Source of the DNA: Pseudomonas sp. GM50
GTDB lineage: Bacteria; Pseudomonadota; Gammaproteobacteria; Pseudomonadales; Pseudomonadaceae
Direction of reading: 5' to 3'
Length of the DNA stretch: 64,000 nt
NCBI RefSeq assembly: GCF_000282375.1
Contig: NZ_AKJK01000043.1
Span: 1 to 64,000 of the forward strand
Each line of letters begins with the position of its first letter. The first letter of the stretch is position 1. The position numbers and the translations under genes are program-made. The notes beneath the pieces were generated by a model that saw nothing but the letters and a program-made list of their open reading frames with translations, did no database searches and had not been told where the DNA came from. Below, one piece after another: positions 1 through 9,877 of the stretch.

Positions 1-25
1 TCGCGGGCAACACAAGACTCGGGCC

Positions 26-1498
26 TTAGAACACCGAGGCGTAATCGCCCAGTTCGACCTGTACCGATTTGATGCGTGTGAAGTTGTTCAGCGAGCTGAT
101 GCCGTTCTCACGCCCCACACCCGACTGCTTGTAGCCGCCGACCGGCATCTTGGCGTCGGACTCGCCCCAGGCGTTGATCCAGCAGATACCGGCTTCCAGT
201 TGATGGATCACACGGTGAGCGCGATTCAGGTCTTTGGTGACGACGCCAGCGGCCAGGCCGAACTCGGTGTCGTTGGCGCGACGGATCACTTCTTCTTCGG
301 TTTCGTAGCTCAGGATGCTCATCACCGGGCCGAAGATTTCTTCGCGAACGATGGTCATCTCGTCGGTGCAGTCGGTGAACACGGTCGGTGCCACGAACGC
401 GCCTTTGGCGAATTCGCCGTCGGTCAGACGATCGCCGCCGCACAGCAGGCGGGCGCCTTCTTCCTTACCTTTGGCGATGTAACCCAGCACGCTTTCCATG
501 TGGGCGAAGCTGACCAGCGGGCCGAAGTTGGTGTTCTCGTCTTGCGGGTTGCCGACGCGAATGCGGGCAACGCGCTCAACGATCTTGGCTTCGAACGCGG
601 CTTTCAGGTGGCTCGGTACGAACACGCGAGTGCCGTTGGTGCAGACCTGACCGGAGCTGTAGAAGTTGGCCATCATCGCGGTGTCGGCGGCGCGATCGAG
701 GTCGGCGTCGTCGAAAATGATCAGCGGGGATTTGCCGCCCAGTTCCATGGTCACGTCTTTGAGCGACGAGGCGGAAGCGCTGGCCATGACCTTCTTGCCG
801 GTGTCGGTGCCGCCGGTGAAGGAGATTTTTTCGATGCGCGGATGCTCGGTCAGCCAGGTACCGACTTCACGGCCGCTGCCGGTCAGTACGTTGAACACGC
901 CGGCTGGCAGGCCTGCTTCGGTGTAGATCTCGGCCAGTTTCAGCGTGGTCAGGGAGGTGACTTCGCTTGGCTTGAAGATCATTGCGTTACCGGCTGCCAG
1001 GGCCGGTGCGGATTTCCACAAAGCGATCTGGATCGGGTAGTTCCACGCGCCGATACCGGCCACGACACCCAGCGGCTCGCGACGGGTGTAGACGAAAGAC
1101 GTGGTGCGCAGCGGAATCTGTTCGCCTTCGATGGCCGGCACCAGGCCTGCGTAGTACTCCAGCACGTCAGCGCCGGTAACGATGTCGACGTAACGGGTTT
1201 CGGAGTACGCCTTGCCGGTGTCCAGGGTTTCCAGGGCGGCCAGTTCATCGTTGCGCTCGCGCAGGATGTCGACGGCACGACGCAGGATGCGCGAACGCTC
1301 CATGGCAGTCATTGCAGCCCAGATTTTCTGGCCCTTTTCGGCGCTGACCACAGCGCGCTCAACGTCTGACTGGGTCGCACGTTGTACGGTTGCGAGGACT
1401 TCACCGTTAGCCGGGTTGATGGCTTCGAAAGTGGCGTCGCTGCTGGCGTCACTGTAGCCGCCATCGATGTAGAGTTTTTGCAGTTCGAAACGGGCCAT
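26..1498 (-). CDS. betB: Betaine aldehyde dehydrogenase
   Basis: NAD(P)-dependent oxidation of glycine betaine aldehyde to glycine betaine, the second step of choline oxidation in the cytosol. The 490-residue product has full family length. It shows the aldehyde dehydrogenase fold with the general base E252 in MELGGKSP and the nucleophile C286 in [10 protein letters not shown]; the FKPSE cofactor-binding motif is near residue 175. A GAGGA ribosome binding site stands just before the ATG. It follows betI on the same strand after a 108-bp gap, the usual betI-betB-betA order, so betA is expected left of the window. Repression by BetI, relieved by choline, is known for this family. Identification is near certain. 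Confidence 0.97.
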   Translation of the reverse strand: MARFELQKLYIDGGYSDASSDATFEAINPANGEVLATVQRATQSDVERAVVSAEKGQKIWAAMTAMERSRILRRAVDILRERNDELAALETLDTGKAYSETRYVDIVTGADVLEYYAGLVPAIEGEQIPLRTTSFVYTRREPLGVVAGIGAWNYPIQIALWKSAPALAAGNAMIFKPSEVTSLTTLKLAEIYTEAGLPAGVFNVLTGSGREVGTWLTEHPRIEKISFTGGTDTGKKVMASASASSLKDVTMELGGKSPLIIFDDADLDRAADTAMMANFYSSGQVCTNGTRVFVPSHLKAAFEAKIVERVARIRVGNPQDENTNFGPLVSFAHMESVLGYIAKGKEEGARLLCGGDRLTDGEFAKGAFVAPTVFTDCTDEMTIVREEIFGPVMSILSYETEEEVIRRANDTEFGLAAGVVTKDLNRAHRVIHQLEAGICWINAWGESDAKMPVGGYKQSGVGRENGISSLNNFTRIKSVQVELGDYASVF

Positions 1499-1606
1499 AA
1501 AGTCCTCGCAAGTGCATAAGTTAGTTGGCGTTAACCACCGGGCGTGCCGTAAAGCCTTGGCAACGCTGGTCAGTGGCGGTTCAGGTGCTGAGCGGTTCTG
1601 TGTGCT

Positions 1607-2200
1607 CTAACTCACCTGCTTGGCCAGTTGGAAATCCATGTATTCGTAAGCGATCTGGTGCGCCTGCCCGGTGTCGAAAGCATCTCCCGACAGCGCGCCG
1701 CGCAACCACAAACCATCAATGAGGGCTGCCAGGCCGCGGGCGGCGCTGCGCGCTTGATCAAGCGGCAACACACGGCGGAACTGGCAGCACAGGTTGGAAT
1801 ACAGACGGTGATCGTTGATCCGCTGCAACCTGTGCAATGACGGGTGATGCATGCTGGTGGCCCAGAAGGCCAGCCAGGTTTTCATTGCCGGGCCATTGAC
1901 TTGGCTGGCGTCGAAGTTGCCTTCGATAATCACCTGAAGGTGAGCCCGTGGGCTGGTGTCCTCCAGCGCCTGACGGCGCGCGGTGACGTTCTCGCTGAGG
2001 ACACTCATCAGATACTGCGCCGTGGCGGCGATCAGGCCGTTCTTGTCCTGAAAGTAGTGACTGATGATGCCATTCGAGACACCGGCCAAACGGGCGATCA
2101 GCGCAATGCTGGCGTCCCCCATGCCGACCTGATCGACGGCCTGTAGCGTGGCTTCGATCAATTGCTGGCGGCGGATGGGTTGCATACCGACCTTGGGCAT
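1607..2200 (-). CDS. betI: Choline-responsive TetR-type repressor BetI
   Basis: TetR-family repressor of the choline oxidation genes. The product starts [18 protein letters not shown], the characteristic BetI N-terminus, with an N-terminal HTH (residues about 8-55, [19 protein letters not shown]) and a C-terminal ligand domain. I chose the start at 2200 over an in-frame ATG three codons earlier because AAGGAG stands 9 bases before it and BetI proteins begin MPKVG. Length is 197 residues, normal for the family. A perfect palindrome about 70 bp upstream (2271-2290) is the expected operator, so autoregulation together with betT control is likely. Confidence 0.96.
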   Translation of the reverse strand: MPKVGMQPIRRQQLIEATLQAVDQVGMGDASIALIARLAGVSNGIISHYFQDKNGLIAATAQYLMSVLSENVTARRQALEDTSPRAHLQVIIEGNFDASQVNGPAMKTWLAFWATSMHHPSLHRLQRINDHRLYSNLCCQFRRVLPLDQARSAARGLAALIDGLWLRGALSGDAFDTGQAHQIAYEYMDFQLAKQVS

Positions 2201-2270
2201 CTTGCACATCTCCTTAGGCCTTCCCGTAGACGAATAACGGCTACCGGGTTGAGGGCCAGTCTATTTTGTT

Positions 2271-2290
2271 TTGATTGAACGTTCAATCAA
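2271..2290. promoter_or_regulatory. BetI operator palindrome
   Basis: TTGATTGAACGTTCAATCAA is a perfect 20-bp palindrome in the betI-betT divergent spacer. BetI of enteric bacteria and pseudomonads is known to bind in the bet divergent promoter region; that this palindrome is its site is inferred from its position and symmetry. Confidence 0.8.
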
Positions 2291-2372
2291 CAAAGAATAA
2301 GATCTGCGACAAATCGTCGCTGCTTACAGATTTTTCCTACGTGTAAATGGCGATAACCCGACATCCAAAAAT

Positions 2373-2419
2373 GCTCGAAACCTATACGCACAGGCGTTCC
2401 AAGGGTTTCGGGCTTTTTT
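2373..2419 (+). terminator. Intrinsic terminator inside the betT leader region
   Basis: GCTCGAAACC (2373-2382) pairs with GGTTTCGGGC (2404-2413) through ten positions with one U-G wobble, and six T follow directly (2414-2419). It faces the same way as betT and lies about 105 bp before its start, so it could end a short RNA or act as a leader attenuator of betT. The shape is seen directly; the role is inferred. Confidence 0.6.
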
Positions 2420-2523
2420 CGGGGTGTCTTTATATCACCCGCCGGTCGGCTGCCAACTAACCGATTGGTCGGGTAACGCGTTGCCTTGTGTTCTTCTCTC
2501 GCACTGCCTGGAGCATCTGTGCC

Positions 2524-4530
2524 ATGAGTTCTGCCTCTCTAATAAAGACCCCACCCGAGAAGGTGACGGTCAACGGTTGGGTGTTCTACACCTCTACCGC
2601 GTTGATTCTGCTGTTGACCGCCATTCTGATCATCGCCCCGCAAGAGGCCGGCAGAATGCTCGGCATTGCCCAGGCGTGGTTGTCCCGCAGCTTCGGCTGG
2701 TATTACATGGTGGTGATCGCCGCCTACCTGGTTTTTGTGGTTGGCCTGGCGTTTTCGTCCTACGGCAAACTCAAACTGGGCAGCAAGGACGATACTCCTG
2801 ACTTCAGCTACGGCGCCTGGGCGGGGATGCTGTTCTCGTCGGGCATCGGCATTTCCTTGCTGTACTTCGGTGCATCCGAGCCGCTGGACCACTATTTCAA
2901 TCCGCCGGAAGGCGTGGCCGGCAGCAACCTTGCGGCCCGTCAGGCGGTGCAACTGACATTCCTGCATTGGGGCCTGCATGGCTGGGCGATCTACGCACTG
3001 GTCGGCCTGGCCGTGGCGTACTTTGCCTACCGTCATAACCAGCCGCTGGCGTTGCGGTCGGCGCTGTATCCGCTGGTCGGCGAGCGTTGGGTCAAAGGCG
3101 CGGCCGGTCATGCGGTGGACGGCTTCGGCATGTTCGTGACCCTGCTGGGGCTGGTGACGAACCTGGGGATCGGTTCGCTGCAAGTGTCGTCGGGGCTGGA
3201 AAACCTGTTCGGCATGGAGCACAGCAACACCAACCTGCTGATCGTGATCATTGTGATGAGCACCGTGGCGACCATCGCCGCTGTGTCTGGCGTGGAAAAC
3301 GGTATTCGCCGCCTGTCCAACTTGAACATCGTGTTGTTCAGCGGCCTGCTGATTTTCGTGCTGCTGTTCGGCCCGACCCTGCACCTGCTTAACGGCTTTG
3401 TGCAGAACATCGGCGACTACTTGAACGGCGTGGTGCTGAAGACCTTCGACCTCTACGTGTACGAAGGCGACAGTGAGAAGTCTGACCGCTGGTTGGGCCT
3501 GTGGACTCTGTTCTACTGGGCCTGGTGGATTTCCTGGGCCCCATTTGTCGGCATGTTCATCGCGCGTATTTCCCGTGGTCGCACGGTGCGTGAGTTGGTG
3601 GCCGGCGTGTTGCTGATTCCGCTGGGCTTCACCCTGGCATGGCTGTCGATCTTCGGTAACTCGGCCCTGGACCTGGTGATGAACCATGGGGCGGTGGAAC
3701 TCGGGAAGACGGCGCTGGAACAGCCGTCGATGGCGATCTACCAGTTGCTTGAGCATTATCCAGCGTCGAAGATCGTGATCGGCGTGTCGATTTTTGTCGG
3801 CTTCGTGCTGTTCCTGACCCCGGCGGATTCCGGCGCGGTGATGATGGCCAACCTTTCCTGCAAGGGCGGCAATGTTGACGAAGATGCGCCGCACTGGCTG
3901 CGGATTTTCTGGTCGGCAGTGATCACTCTGGTGACCATCGGTCTGTTGTTCGCCGGTAACTTCGAAGCCATGCAAACCATGGTGGTGCTGGCCGGTCTGC
4001 CGTTCTCCGTAGTGCTGGTGTTCTTCATGTTTGGCTTGCACAAGGCCATGCGCCAGGACGTGCAAATCGAACAGGAGCAAGCGGAACTGGCAGCGCGTGG
4101 TCGTCGTGGTTTCAGCGAGCGTCTGACCCAGCTGGACCTGCAACCGAACCAATCGATCGTTCAGCGTTTCATGGACAAGCAAGTCAGCCCGGCGCTGGAA
4201 GACGCCGCTGTGCAATTGCGTGCTCAGGGCCTGGATGTGCAGACGTTGCTGGGCAAGTCGAAACGCTGCATGGGCGTGCGGATCGAGATGGAAGAGGGCA
4301 ACCCTTTTGTCTACGAAGTGAGCCTGGACGGTTATCTGGCGGCGGCGAGCGACACGGTGTCTGCTGAAAGCGCTGATGAACCGCGCGCACGTTACTACCG
4401 CGCCGAGGTGTACCTGCACAACGGCAGCCAGGATTACGACTTGATGGGCTTCACGCAGGATCAGATCACTCGTGACGTGCTCGATCAGTTTGAAAGCCAT
4501 CGGCAGTTGCTTGGCCGGGTTTATAGCTAA
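2524..4530 (+). CDS. betT: BCCT-family choline transporter BetT
   Basis: Sodium- or proton-coupled betaine/choline/carnitine transporter that imports choline across the inner membrane. The 668-residue product has about 12 membrane segments (residues about 20-520), the aromatic BCCT signature region (LWTLFYWAWWISWAPFVGMFIARISRGR) near residues 317-345, and a long hydrophilic C-terminal tail of about 150 residues like that of osmoregulated BetT proteins. The ATG at 2524 (MSSASLIKTPPEK) was chosen; an in-frame ATG 12 codons upstream gives a non-conserved extension. It is divergent from betI, with a BetI operator and a terminator hairpin in the spacer. In P. aeruginosa this position is betT1. Confidence 0.93.
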   Translation: MSSASLIKTPPEKVTVNGWVFYTSTALILLLTAILIIAPQEAGRMLGIAQAWLSRSFGWYYMVVIAAYLVFVVGLAFSSYGKLKLGSKDDTPDFSYGAWAGMLFSSGIGISLLYFGASEPLDHYFNPPEGVAGSNLAARQAVQLTFLHWGLHGWAIYALVGLAVAYFAYRHNQPLALRSALYPLVGERWVKGAAGHAVDGFGMFVTLLGLVTNLGIGSLQVSSGLENLFGMEHSNTNLLIVIIVMSTVATIAAVSGVENGIRRLSNLNIVLFSGLLIFVLLFGPTLHLLNGFVQNIGDYLNGVVLKTFDLYVYEGDSEKSDRWLGLWTLFYWAWWISWAPFVGMFIARISRGRTVRELVAGVLLIPLGFTLAWLSIFGNSALDLVMNHGAVELGKTALEQPSMAIYQLLEHYPASKIVIGVSIFVGFVLFLTPADSGAVMMANLSCKGGNVDEDAPHWLRIFWSAVITLVTIGLLFAGNFEAMQTMVVLAGLPFSVVLVFFMFGLHKAMRQDVQIEQEQAELAARGRRGFSERLTQLDLQPNQSIVQRFMDKQVSPALEDAAVQLRAQGLDVQTLLGKSKRCMGVRIEMEEGNPFVYEVSLDGYLAAASDTVSAESADEPRARYYRAEVYLHNGSQDYDLMGFTQDQITRDVLDQFESHRQLLGRVYS

Positions 4531-4571
4531 TAGGTGAGTGGCGCGGTGTTCCAGTGATACCGCGTCGTATT

Positions 4572-4663
4572 CTTCGCGGGCAAGCCTCGCTCCTACAGGT
4601 ATTCGGTTGATCACCTATTTATGATTCAACCCCTAACCTGTGGGAGCGGGCTTGCTCGCGAAG
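4572..4663. repeat. REP pair (mixed sequence types)
   Basis: Two inverted REP-type palindromes: the CTTCGCGGGCAAGCCTCGCT type, then the TGTGGGAGCGGGCTTGCTCG type. They lie downstream of betT, before the terminator shared with cbcV. Confidence 0.85.
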
Positions 4664-4708
4664 GGGTCATCAGCCGCAAAACTGCATGACCCGATATCCC
4701 GCAAACAA

Positions 4709-4735
4709 AAACGCCGCGATCTCTCGCGGCGTTTT
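4709..4735. terminator. Bidirectional intrinsic terminator between betT and cbcV
   Basis: A perfect stem (AACGCCGCGA, loop TCTC, TCGCGGCGTT) is flanked by an A-run on one side and a T-run on the other, so it can end both convergent transcripts, betT and cbcXWV. Confidence 0.9.
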
Positions 4736-4750
4736 TGTGTCTGTTGCTTC

Positions 4751-5929
4751 TTACCCCAGGTTCTTGCCGAGTAGCGCGTGATACAACTCGCTGTCGCCAA
4801 GGATCCCGACAACCTTGTTGTTGTCGTGCAACACCAGCTTGTTGCCGGTCTGGTAACGAATCTGCAGCGCATCGCGCATGCCGATGTTGGAGTCCACCAG
4901 TGTTGGCCGACGCCCCAAACCTTCAACCGCTTGCCCTGGTATCCAGTTCTGCAGGTCCAGGCTCGAGCCGTTCTGGCGTGCGCCTTTGATGGTGTTGCCC
5001 TCTGCCAGGTCCAGCCACGAATCGCCGCCCGGATCCAGGCACACCGAACCGTTGATGCGTTTGCAGTTGTCCAGGGTGCGCATCAGGCTGCGACCACACA
5101 ATACGTTCAGCGGGTTGGTGTGGGCGACGAAGGTACGCACGTAATCATCCGCAGGGTTGAGGACGATTTCTTCCGGTTTGCTGTACTGGATGATCCGGCC
5201 GTCCTTCATGATCGCAATACGGCTGCCGAGCTTCAGGGCTTCATCGAGGTCGTGACTCACGAAAACGATGGTCTTGCTCAGTTTGCGTTGCAGCTCCAGC
5301 AGTTCGTCTTGCAGACCTTGGCGAATCAGCGGGTCGAGGGCCGAGAACGGTTCGTCCATCAGCAGAATGTCGGCGTCCATCGCCAGTGCTCGGGCCAGAC
5401 CGACACGCTGTTGCATGCCACCGGAGAGCTCATTGGGTTTCTTGTTGCGCCACTGGGTCAGGCCCACCAGCTCAAGCTTCTCGTCCACCAGTTTGCGGCG
5501 TTCCTTCTCGGGGCGACCCTGCATTTCCAGACCGAAGCTGATGTTCTCGCGCACCGTCAGCCAAGGCATCAGGGCGAACTTCTGGAACACCATCGCGATG
5601 CGCTTGGTGCGCATCATTTTCAGTTCCGCCGGCGTACACGAGGCGATGTCGATCTGCTTGCCTTCGTGCTCGACGAACAACTTGCCACGGCTGACGGTGT
5701 TGAGGCCGTTGATGCAACGCAGCAGGCTGGATTTACCGGAGCCGGACAGACCCATCAGTACGCAGATTTCACCTTTTTCGATGTCCAGGCTGGCCTTTTC
5801 GACACCGACGATTTGCCCGGTCTTTTTCAGAATCTCGTTGCGGGTCATGCCCTGGTCGAGGAGTTTGAGGGCCGCGCGCGGGTCTTTGGAGAAGATCACG
5901 TCCACGTCTTCGAAGCGAATAATGCTCAT
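4751..5929 (-). CDS. cbcV: Choline/betaine/carnitine ABC importer, ATPase CbcV
   Basis: ATPase of the quaternary amine importer (ProV/OpuA class). The 392-residue product has Walker A GLSGSGKSS at residues 60-68, Q-loop MVFQKF, signature LSGGMQQR near 168, Walker B ILLMDEPFSALD near 188-199 and switch His in FVSHDLDEAL. The C-terminal 110 residues form a CBS-like region that in OpuA/ProV senses ionic conditions. Its start overlaps the end of the permease gene by 4 bp (ATGA), showing translational coupling. It is the last gene of cbcXWV. In P. aeruginosa the CbcV/W core also serves the separate binding proteins CaiX and BetX, so the carnitine-binding protein encoded here probably uses it too. 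Confidence 0.94.
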   Translation of the reverse strand: MSIIRFEDVDVIFSKDPRAALKLLDQGMTRNEILKKTGQIVGVEKASLDIEKGEICVLMGLSGSGKSSLLRCINGLNTVSRGKLFVEHEGKQIDIASCTPAELKMMRTKRIAMVFQKFALMPWLTVRENISFGLEMQGRPEKERRKLVDEKLELVGLTQWRNKKPNELSGGMQQRVGLARALAMDADILLMDEPFSALDPLIRQGLQDELLELQRKLSKTIVFVSHDLDEALKLGSRIAIMKDGRIIQYSKPEEIVLNPADDYVRTFVAHTNPLNVLCGRSLMRTLDNCKRINGSVCLDPGGDSWLDLAEGNTIKGARQNGSSLDLQNWIPGQAVEGLGRRPTLVDSNIGMRDALQIRYQTGNKLVLHDNNKVVGILGDSELYHALLGKNLG

Positions 5930-6771
5930 GCGTCACCCCCTACTTTAGCGTCGGGTTGTTTGCAGATACGGTCGAGCATGATCGCCAGCAGTACGATCGC
6001 CAGGCCTGCTTCGAAGCCCAGGGCGATATCAGCAGTGTTCAGTGCGTTGACCACGGGTTTGCCCAGGCCATCGGCGCCCACCAGTGCCGCAATCACCACC
6101 ATCGACAACGACAGCATGATGCACTGGGTGATACCGGCCGCGATGCTTGGCATGGCGTGGGGCAGTTCAATTCGCGAGAGCAGTTGACGGCGCGAGCAGC
6201 CAAAGGCCTTGCCGGCGTCCATCAGTTCGTCTGGAACATCGCGGATACCCAGGTAGGTCAGGCGGATGGGCGCGGCAATCGCGAACACCACCGTCGAGAT
6301 CAGACCCGGGACCACACCCAGACCGAAGAGGGTCAGGGTAGGAATGAGGTACACGAAGGTCGGCACGGTCTGCATCAGATCGAGCACCGGCCGCATCACT
6401 GTGTAGAACATCGGTTTGTGCGCGGCGACGATGCCCAACGGCACGCCGATCAGCACGCACACCAGGGTGGCGAACAACACCTGGGCGAGGGTTTCCATGG
6501 TTTCCTGCCAGTACCCCAGATTGAGGATCAGCAGAAAGGAGGCGATGACGAAAACGGTCAGGCCCCATTTGCGTTGGATGAAGTGTGCCAGTAGCGCGAT
6601 GAGGCCGATCAATGCCAGCGGGTTGAACCAGGTCAGCGCAAAAGTCACGCCGTGGATCATCGTTTCCAGTGACACGGCGATTGCGTCGAAGGTGCTGGCG
6701 CCGTTTTGCGTCAACCATTCAACGAAGCCCGCGATGTACTGGCCTAAAGGTATTTTCTGATCAATCAGCAT
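5926..6771 (-). CDS. cbcW: Choline/betaine/carnitine ABC importer, permease CbcW
   Basis: Inner-membrane permease of the ProW/OpuAB type. The 281-residue product starts MLIDQKIPLGQYI, with an N-terminal periplasmic helix then about six membrane segments; the EAA-loop region (VPDELMDAGKAFGCSRRQLL) near residue 190 contacts the ATPase. The start at 6771 is preferred to ATGs at 6789 and 6837 because their extra residues are not family-like, but no strong ribosome binding site separates the choices. It is the middle gene of cbcXWV, 65 bp after cbcX and overlapping cbcV by 4 bp. Confidence 0.92.
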   Translation of the reverse strand: MLIDQKIPLGQYIAGFVEWLTQNGASTFDAIAVSLETMIHGVTFALTWFNPLALIGLIALLAHFIQRKWGLTVFVIASFLLILNLGYWQETMETLAQVLFATLVCVLIGVPLGIVAAHKPMFYTVMRPVLDLMQTVPTFVYLIPTLTLFGLGVVPGLISTVVFAIAAPIRLTYLGIRDVPDELMDAGKAFGCSRRQLLSRIELPHAMPSIAAGITQCIMLSLSMVVIAALVGADGLGKPVVNALNTADIALGFEAGLAIVLLAIMLDRICKQPDAKVGGDA

Positions 6772-6836
6772 GGTAGTGAACGTCCGCATGCAAGGGAATA
6801 AACAGCCCGGGCGAGCGAACTCGCCCGGCGTAAGCA

Positions 6837-7784
6837 TTACTGCGCAAGCTTGGCTTTCACGGCCTCCAGGCCAGGTTTACCGTCAATGGTGGTCACGCCA
6901 GCAAGCCAGGTATCGAGCACCTGTGGATTCTTCTTCAGCCAGGCCTTGGCGGCCGCGTCAGGTTTCATTTTGTCGTCCAGGACGTTGCCCATCAGCGTGC
7001 TTTCCATGTCGAGGGTAAACACCAGGTTTTTCAGCAACTGACCAACGTTGTTGCATTCCTGTGCGTAACCCTTGCGGGTGTTGGTGTAGATGGTCGCCTG
7101 GCCGAAGTTCGGGCCGAAGTATTCGTCGCCGCCAGTCAGGTACTTCATCTTGAAACGCGTGTTCATCGGGTGCGGTTCCCAGCCCAGGAACACCACGGCG
7201 GTGTTGCGGCGCTGGGCGCGATCGACTTGCGAGAGCATGCCTGCCTCGCTGGACTCGACCACCTTGAAGCCGGCGTCTTTCAGGCCGAAGGCGTTCTTGT
7301 CGATCATGCTCTGGATCAGGCGGTTGCCGTCGTTACCCGGTTCGATGCCATAGATCTTGCCGTCGAGTTCTTTCTTGAACTTGGCGATGTCGGCGAAATC
7401 TTTCAGACCTTTGTTATACAACTCTTCGGGGACGGCGAGTGTGTATTTTGCGTTTTCCAGATTAGCGCGCAGGGTGTCCACGGTGCCGGCATCGCGGTAG
7501 GCCTTGATGTCGTTTTCCATGGTCGGCATCCAGTTGCCGAGGAACACGTCCATGTTCTTGCCGTCGGCCAGGGACTTGTAGGTCACTGGCACGGAAATCA
7601 TCGTGGTCTTGGTCTTGTAGCCCAGGGCATCGAGAACGACGCTGGTAGTGGCGGTAGTGACGGTAATGTCCGTCCAGCCGACATCGGAGAAGTTTACGGT
7701 GCTGCATTGGGCCGGTTCTGCGGCTTGAGCCAGAAACGGCAGACTCAGCATGGCGGCCAACAACAACGACGGGGAACCTTTCAT
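6837..7784 (-). CDS. cbcX: Choline-binding periplasmic protein CbcX
   Basis: Substrate-binding protein of the quaternary amine ABC importer (OpuAC family). The product begins MKGSPSLLLAAMLSLPFLAQA, a Sec signal peptide, and the mature part starts near AEPAQCSTVNF. Length 315 residues. AAGGAG lies 9 bases before the chosen ATG at 7784, which rejects a longer ATG at 7838. Family members bind choline with aromatic-box residues; W and Y residues such as FLGWEPHPMNTRF are present. It is first in the operon and divergent from sdaB; the shared spacer holds a 21-bp-spaced direct repeat that may be a GbdR site. The exact ligand is inferred from position. Confidence 0.92.
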   Translation of the reverse strand: MKGSPSLLLAAMLSLPFLAQAAEPAQCSTVNFSDVGWTDITVTTATTSVVLDALGYKTKTTMISVPVTYKSLADGKNMDVFLGNWMPTMENDIKAYRDAGTVDTLRANLENAKYTLAVPEELYNKGLKDFADIAKFKKELDGKIYGIEPGNDGNRLIQSMIDKNAFGLKDAGFKVVESSEAGMLSQVDRAQRRNTAVVFLGWEPHPMNTRFKMKYLTGGDEYFGPNFGQATIYTNTRKGYAQECNNVGQLLKNLVFTLDMESTLMGNVLDDKMKPDAAAKAWLKKNPQVLDTWLAGVTTIDGKPGLEAVKAKLAQ

Positions 7785-7944
7785 AAGGGGCGACTCCTTG
7801 GTGTTTTTTTTGGCAGTGTTCCGACTGGACCACCGCACTTATCTGTTGCGGTTGGATGGCGTTTTGGAGACAGCTCTACCACGGCGCCTTGCAATCGAGT
7901 CGATACGATCATGTACCAGTGAAAATCTGACGCCTACAGGGTGC

Positions 7945-7976
7945 GTCGTAACCAGTACAGGGATGGTCGCATCCAG
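7945..7976. promoter_or_regulatory. Candidate GbdR operator between cbcX and sdaB
   Basis: GTCGTAACCAG (7945-7955) and GTCGCATCCAG (7966-7976) are direct repeats exactly 21 bp apart, two helical turns, as expected for an AraC-family site. They lie in the 437-bp divergent spacer between cbcX and sdaB; the rest of that spacer shows no gene. Confidence 0.45.
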
Positions 7977-8221
7977 TGTCGGTAACGTCGTTTACAGCTT
8001 TTTTCAGCCCGTTTTGCCCCTCTGATCCGCAAGAAAACGGCGAAAACACAGCGTAAGCGGCCTGCGGCGCTAGCGAGCATGAGTGCGTCGGTGTGAGACG
8101 TTGAACGACATGACAAAAGCCTGATGATGCGGCCATCTCGGCGGATTGCAGCTTGAGCGTAGCAGCTCCGTCACTGGGCGCTTTTGCGCCTGGAGCAGGC
8201 ACATCCAGGAGTTCAGCAGTA

Positions 8222-9598
8222 ATGGCTATCAGCGTTTTCGACTTGTTCAAAATCGGCATCGGCCCTTCCAGTTCGCACACCGTGGGGCCTATGCGCGCCG
8301 CGGCGCTGTTCGTGCAGAATTTGCGCGAGCGGGGGCTTCTGGAGCAGGTGTGTCGCGTCGAAGTTCAGCTTTATGGATCGCTTTCGGCCACCGGCATCGG
8401 TCACGGTAGCGACAACGCGGTGATCATGGGGTTGATGGGCGAATGGCCGGACGCAATTGATCCGTCGCAAATCGGCATCCGCATCGAGACCCTGCGTGAA
8501 ACCGGCACGCTATTGCTCGACAGTCGTTTGTCGGTCCCGTTCATCTGGGCCCGGGACATGCGCCTGATCGACGAGAACCTGCCGTTCCATCCCAACGCCA
8601 TGACCCTGGTTGCCGAAGGCGATCACGGCGAGTTGCATCGCGACACCTACTATTCCATCGGCGGCGGTTTTGTCGTCGATGAGGCCCAGGCTTCCAGCGG
8701 CGTGGTGGATCTGGATCGCACCGTGCTGCCTTACGACTTCTCCAGTGCCGTCGAGCTGCTCAGTCTCTGCAAGCAGCACAACCTGCGCGTTGCAGAGCTG
8801 ATGATGGCCAACGAGAAAGTCTGGCGCAGCGAAGAGGAAATTCGCGCCGGCCTGATGAAACTCTGGCGCGCGATGCAAGATTGCGTGGAGCAAGGCCTCA
8901 AGCACGAAGGCATCCTGCCTGGCGGCCTGAATGTGCGTCGTCGCGCAGCCAAACTGCACCGTAGCCTGCAGGAGTTGAACAAGCCCAACGTGATCGGCTC
9001 GACCTTGAGCGCCATGGAGTGGGTCAACCTGTTCGCCCTGGCGGTCAACGAAGAAAACGCTGCTGGCGGGCGCATGGTTACGGCGCCGACCAACGGCGCG
9101 GCGGGAATCATTCCGGCGGTGCTGCACTACTTCATGAAGTTCAGCGAGGCAGTGACCGACGCCAACGTGGTCGACTACTTCCTCAGTGCCGCAGCGGTGG
9201 GGATTCTGTGCAAGAAGAACGCCTCGATTTCCGGTGCCGAGGTCGGGTGCCAGGGGGAAGTCGGTTCGGCCTGCGCCATGGCGGCGGCCGGGTTGGCGGA
9301 GATTCTCGGTGCCACACCGGAGCAACTGTGCAACGCGGCGGAAATCGGCCTGGAACATAACTTGGGCCTGACCTGCGACCCGGTGGGCGGGCTGGTGCAA
9401 GTGCCGTGCATCGAGCGCAATGCGATTGCCGCGGTGAAAGCGATCAACGCAGCGCAGATGGCGCTGCGCGGCGACGGTCAGCACTTTATCTCGCTGGACC
9501 GGGTGATCCGCACCATGCGTGATACCGGTGCCGACATGCACGACAAATATAAAGAGACATCGCGCGGTGGGTTAGCGGTTAGCGCGGTTGAGTGTTGA
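8222..9598 (+). CDS. sdaB: L-serine dehydratase (iron-sulfur type)
   Basis: Deaminates L-serine to pyruvate and ammonia in the cytosol, feeding the end of betaine catabolism into central carbon metabolism. The 458-residue single-chain enzyme has the N-terminal SSSHTVGPM motif and the cysteines of the labile [4Fe-4S] cluster in CQGEVGSAC and [12 protein letters not shown]. The chosen ATG ([10 protein letters not shown]) fits the family; an upstream ATG at 8153 adds 23 unrelated residues. It sits between cbcXWV and gbdR, the place of sdaB (PA5379) in P. aeruginosa, where it belongs to the GbdR regulon. The name sdaA is equally used for this family. Confidence 0.93.
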   Translation: MAISVFDLFKIGIGPSSSHTVGPMRAAALFVQNLRERGLLEQVCRVEVQLYGSLSATGIGHGSDNAVIMGLMGEWPDAIDPSQIGIRIETLRETGTLLLDSRLSVPFIWARDMRLIDENLPFHPNAMTLVAEGDHGELHRDTYYSIGGGFVVDEAQASSGVVDLDRTVLPYDFSSAVELLSLCKQHNLRVAELMMANEKVWRSEEEIRAGLMKLWRAMQDCVEQGLKHEGILPGGLNVRRRAAKLHRSLQELNKPNVIGSTLSAMEWVNLFALAVNEENAAGGRMVTAPTNGAAGIIPAVLHYFMKFSEAVTDANVVDYFLSAAAVGILCKKNASISGAEVGCQGEVGSACAMAAAGLAEILGATPEQLCNAAEIGLEHNLGLTCDPVGGLVQVPCIERNAIAAVKAINAAQMALRGDGQHFISLDRVIRTMRDTGADMHDKYKETSRGGLAVSAVEC

Positions 9599-9610
9599 GA
9601 CCGGGTTGAC

Positions 9611-9708
9611 CTGTGGCGAGGGGGCTTGCCCCCGTTCGGCTGCGCAGCAGTCGTAAAGATTTCAGGGCCGCTGCGCGACCCAACGGGGGCAAGCCCCCTC
9701 GCCACAGA
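9611..9708. repeat. REP pair, GGGGGCTTGCCCCC type
   Basis: Inverted pair of TGTGGCGAGGGGGCTTGCC palindromes just after sdaB, in the 553-bp gap before gbdR. Confidence 0.85.
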
Positions 9709-9877
9709 GATCCCATTAGCTTCAGACCAGTCAAAACTGCGCGGCAAGTGAACACCCGCACCAAAACGCGCCACCTTTTGGCGCGTCGCTTACAGATAAG
9801 CGCCTCACCCAAGGTCAGGGATCCAAACCAGCCTTGACCGTCCGTCACCCGTGCTTGCGGTGACACTCTCCCGGAGA

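Noticed and set aside
2539..4614. Long open frame (691 codons) on the minus strand opposite betT
   Set aside because: It is the mirror of a GC-rich coding gene; composition is rich in His, Gln and Arg with no family pattern, and betT on the other strand is certain.
9759..9790. Terminator after sdaB (ACGCGCCACC...TTTTGGCGCGT hairpin)
   Set aside because: The stem is good but no T-run follows on the plus strand; on the minus strand only TTTT follows and no gene ends there.
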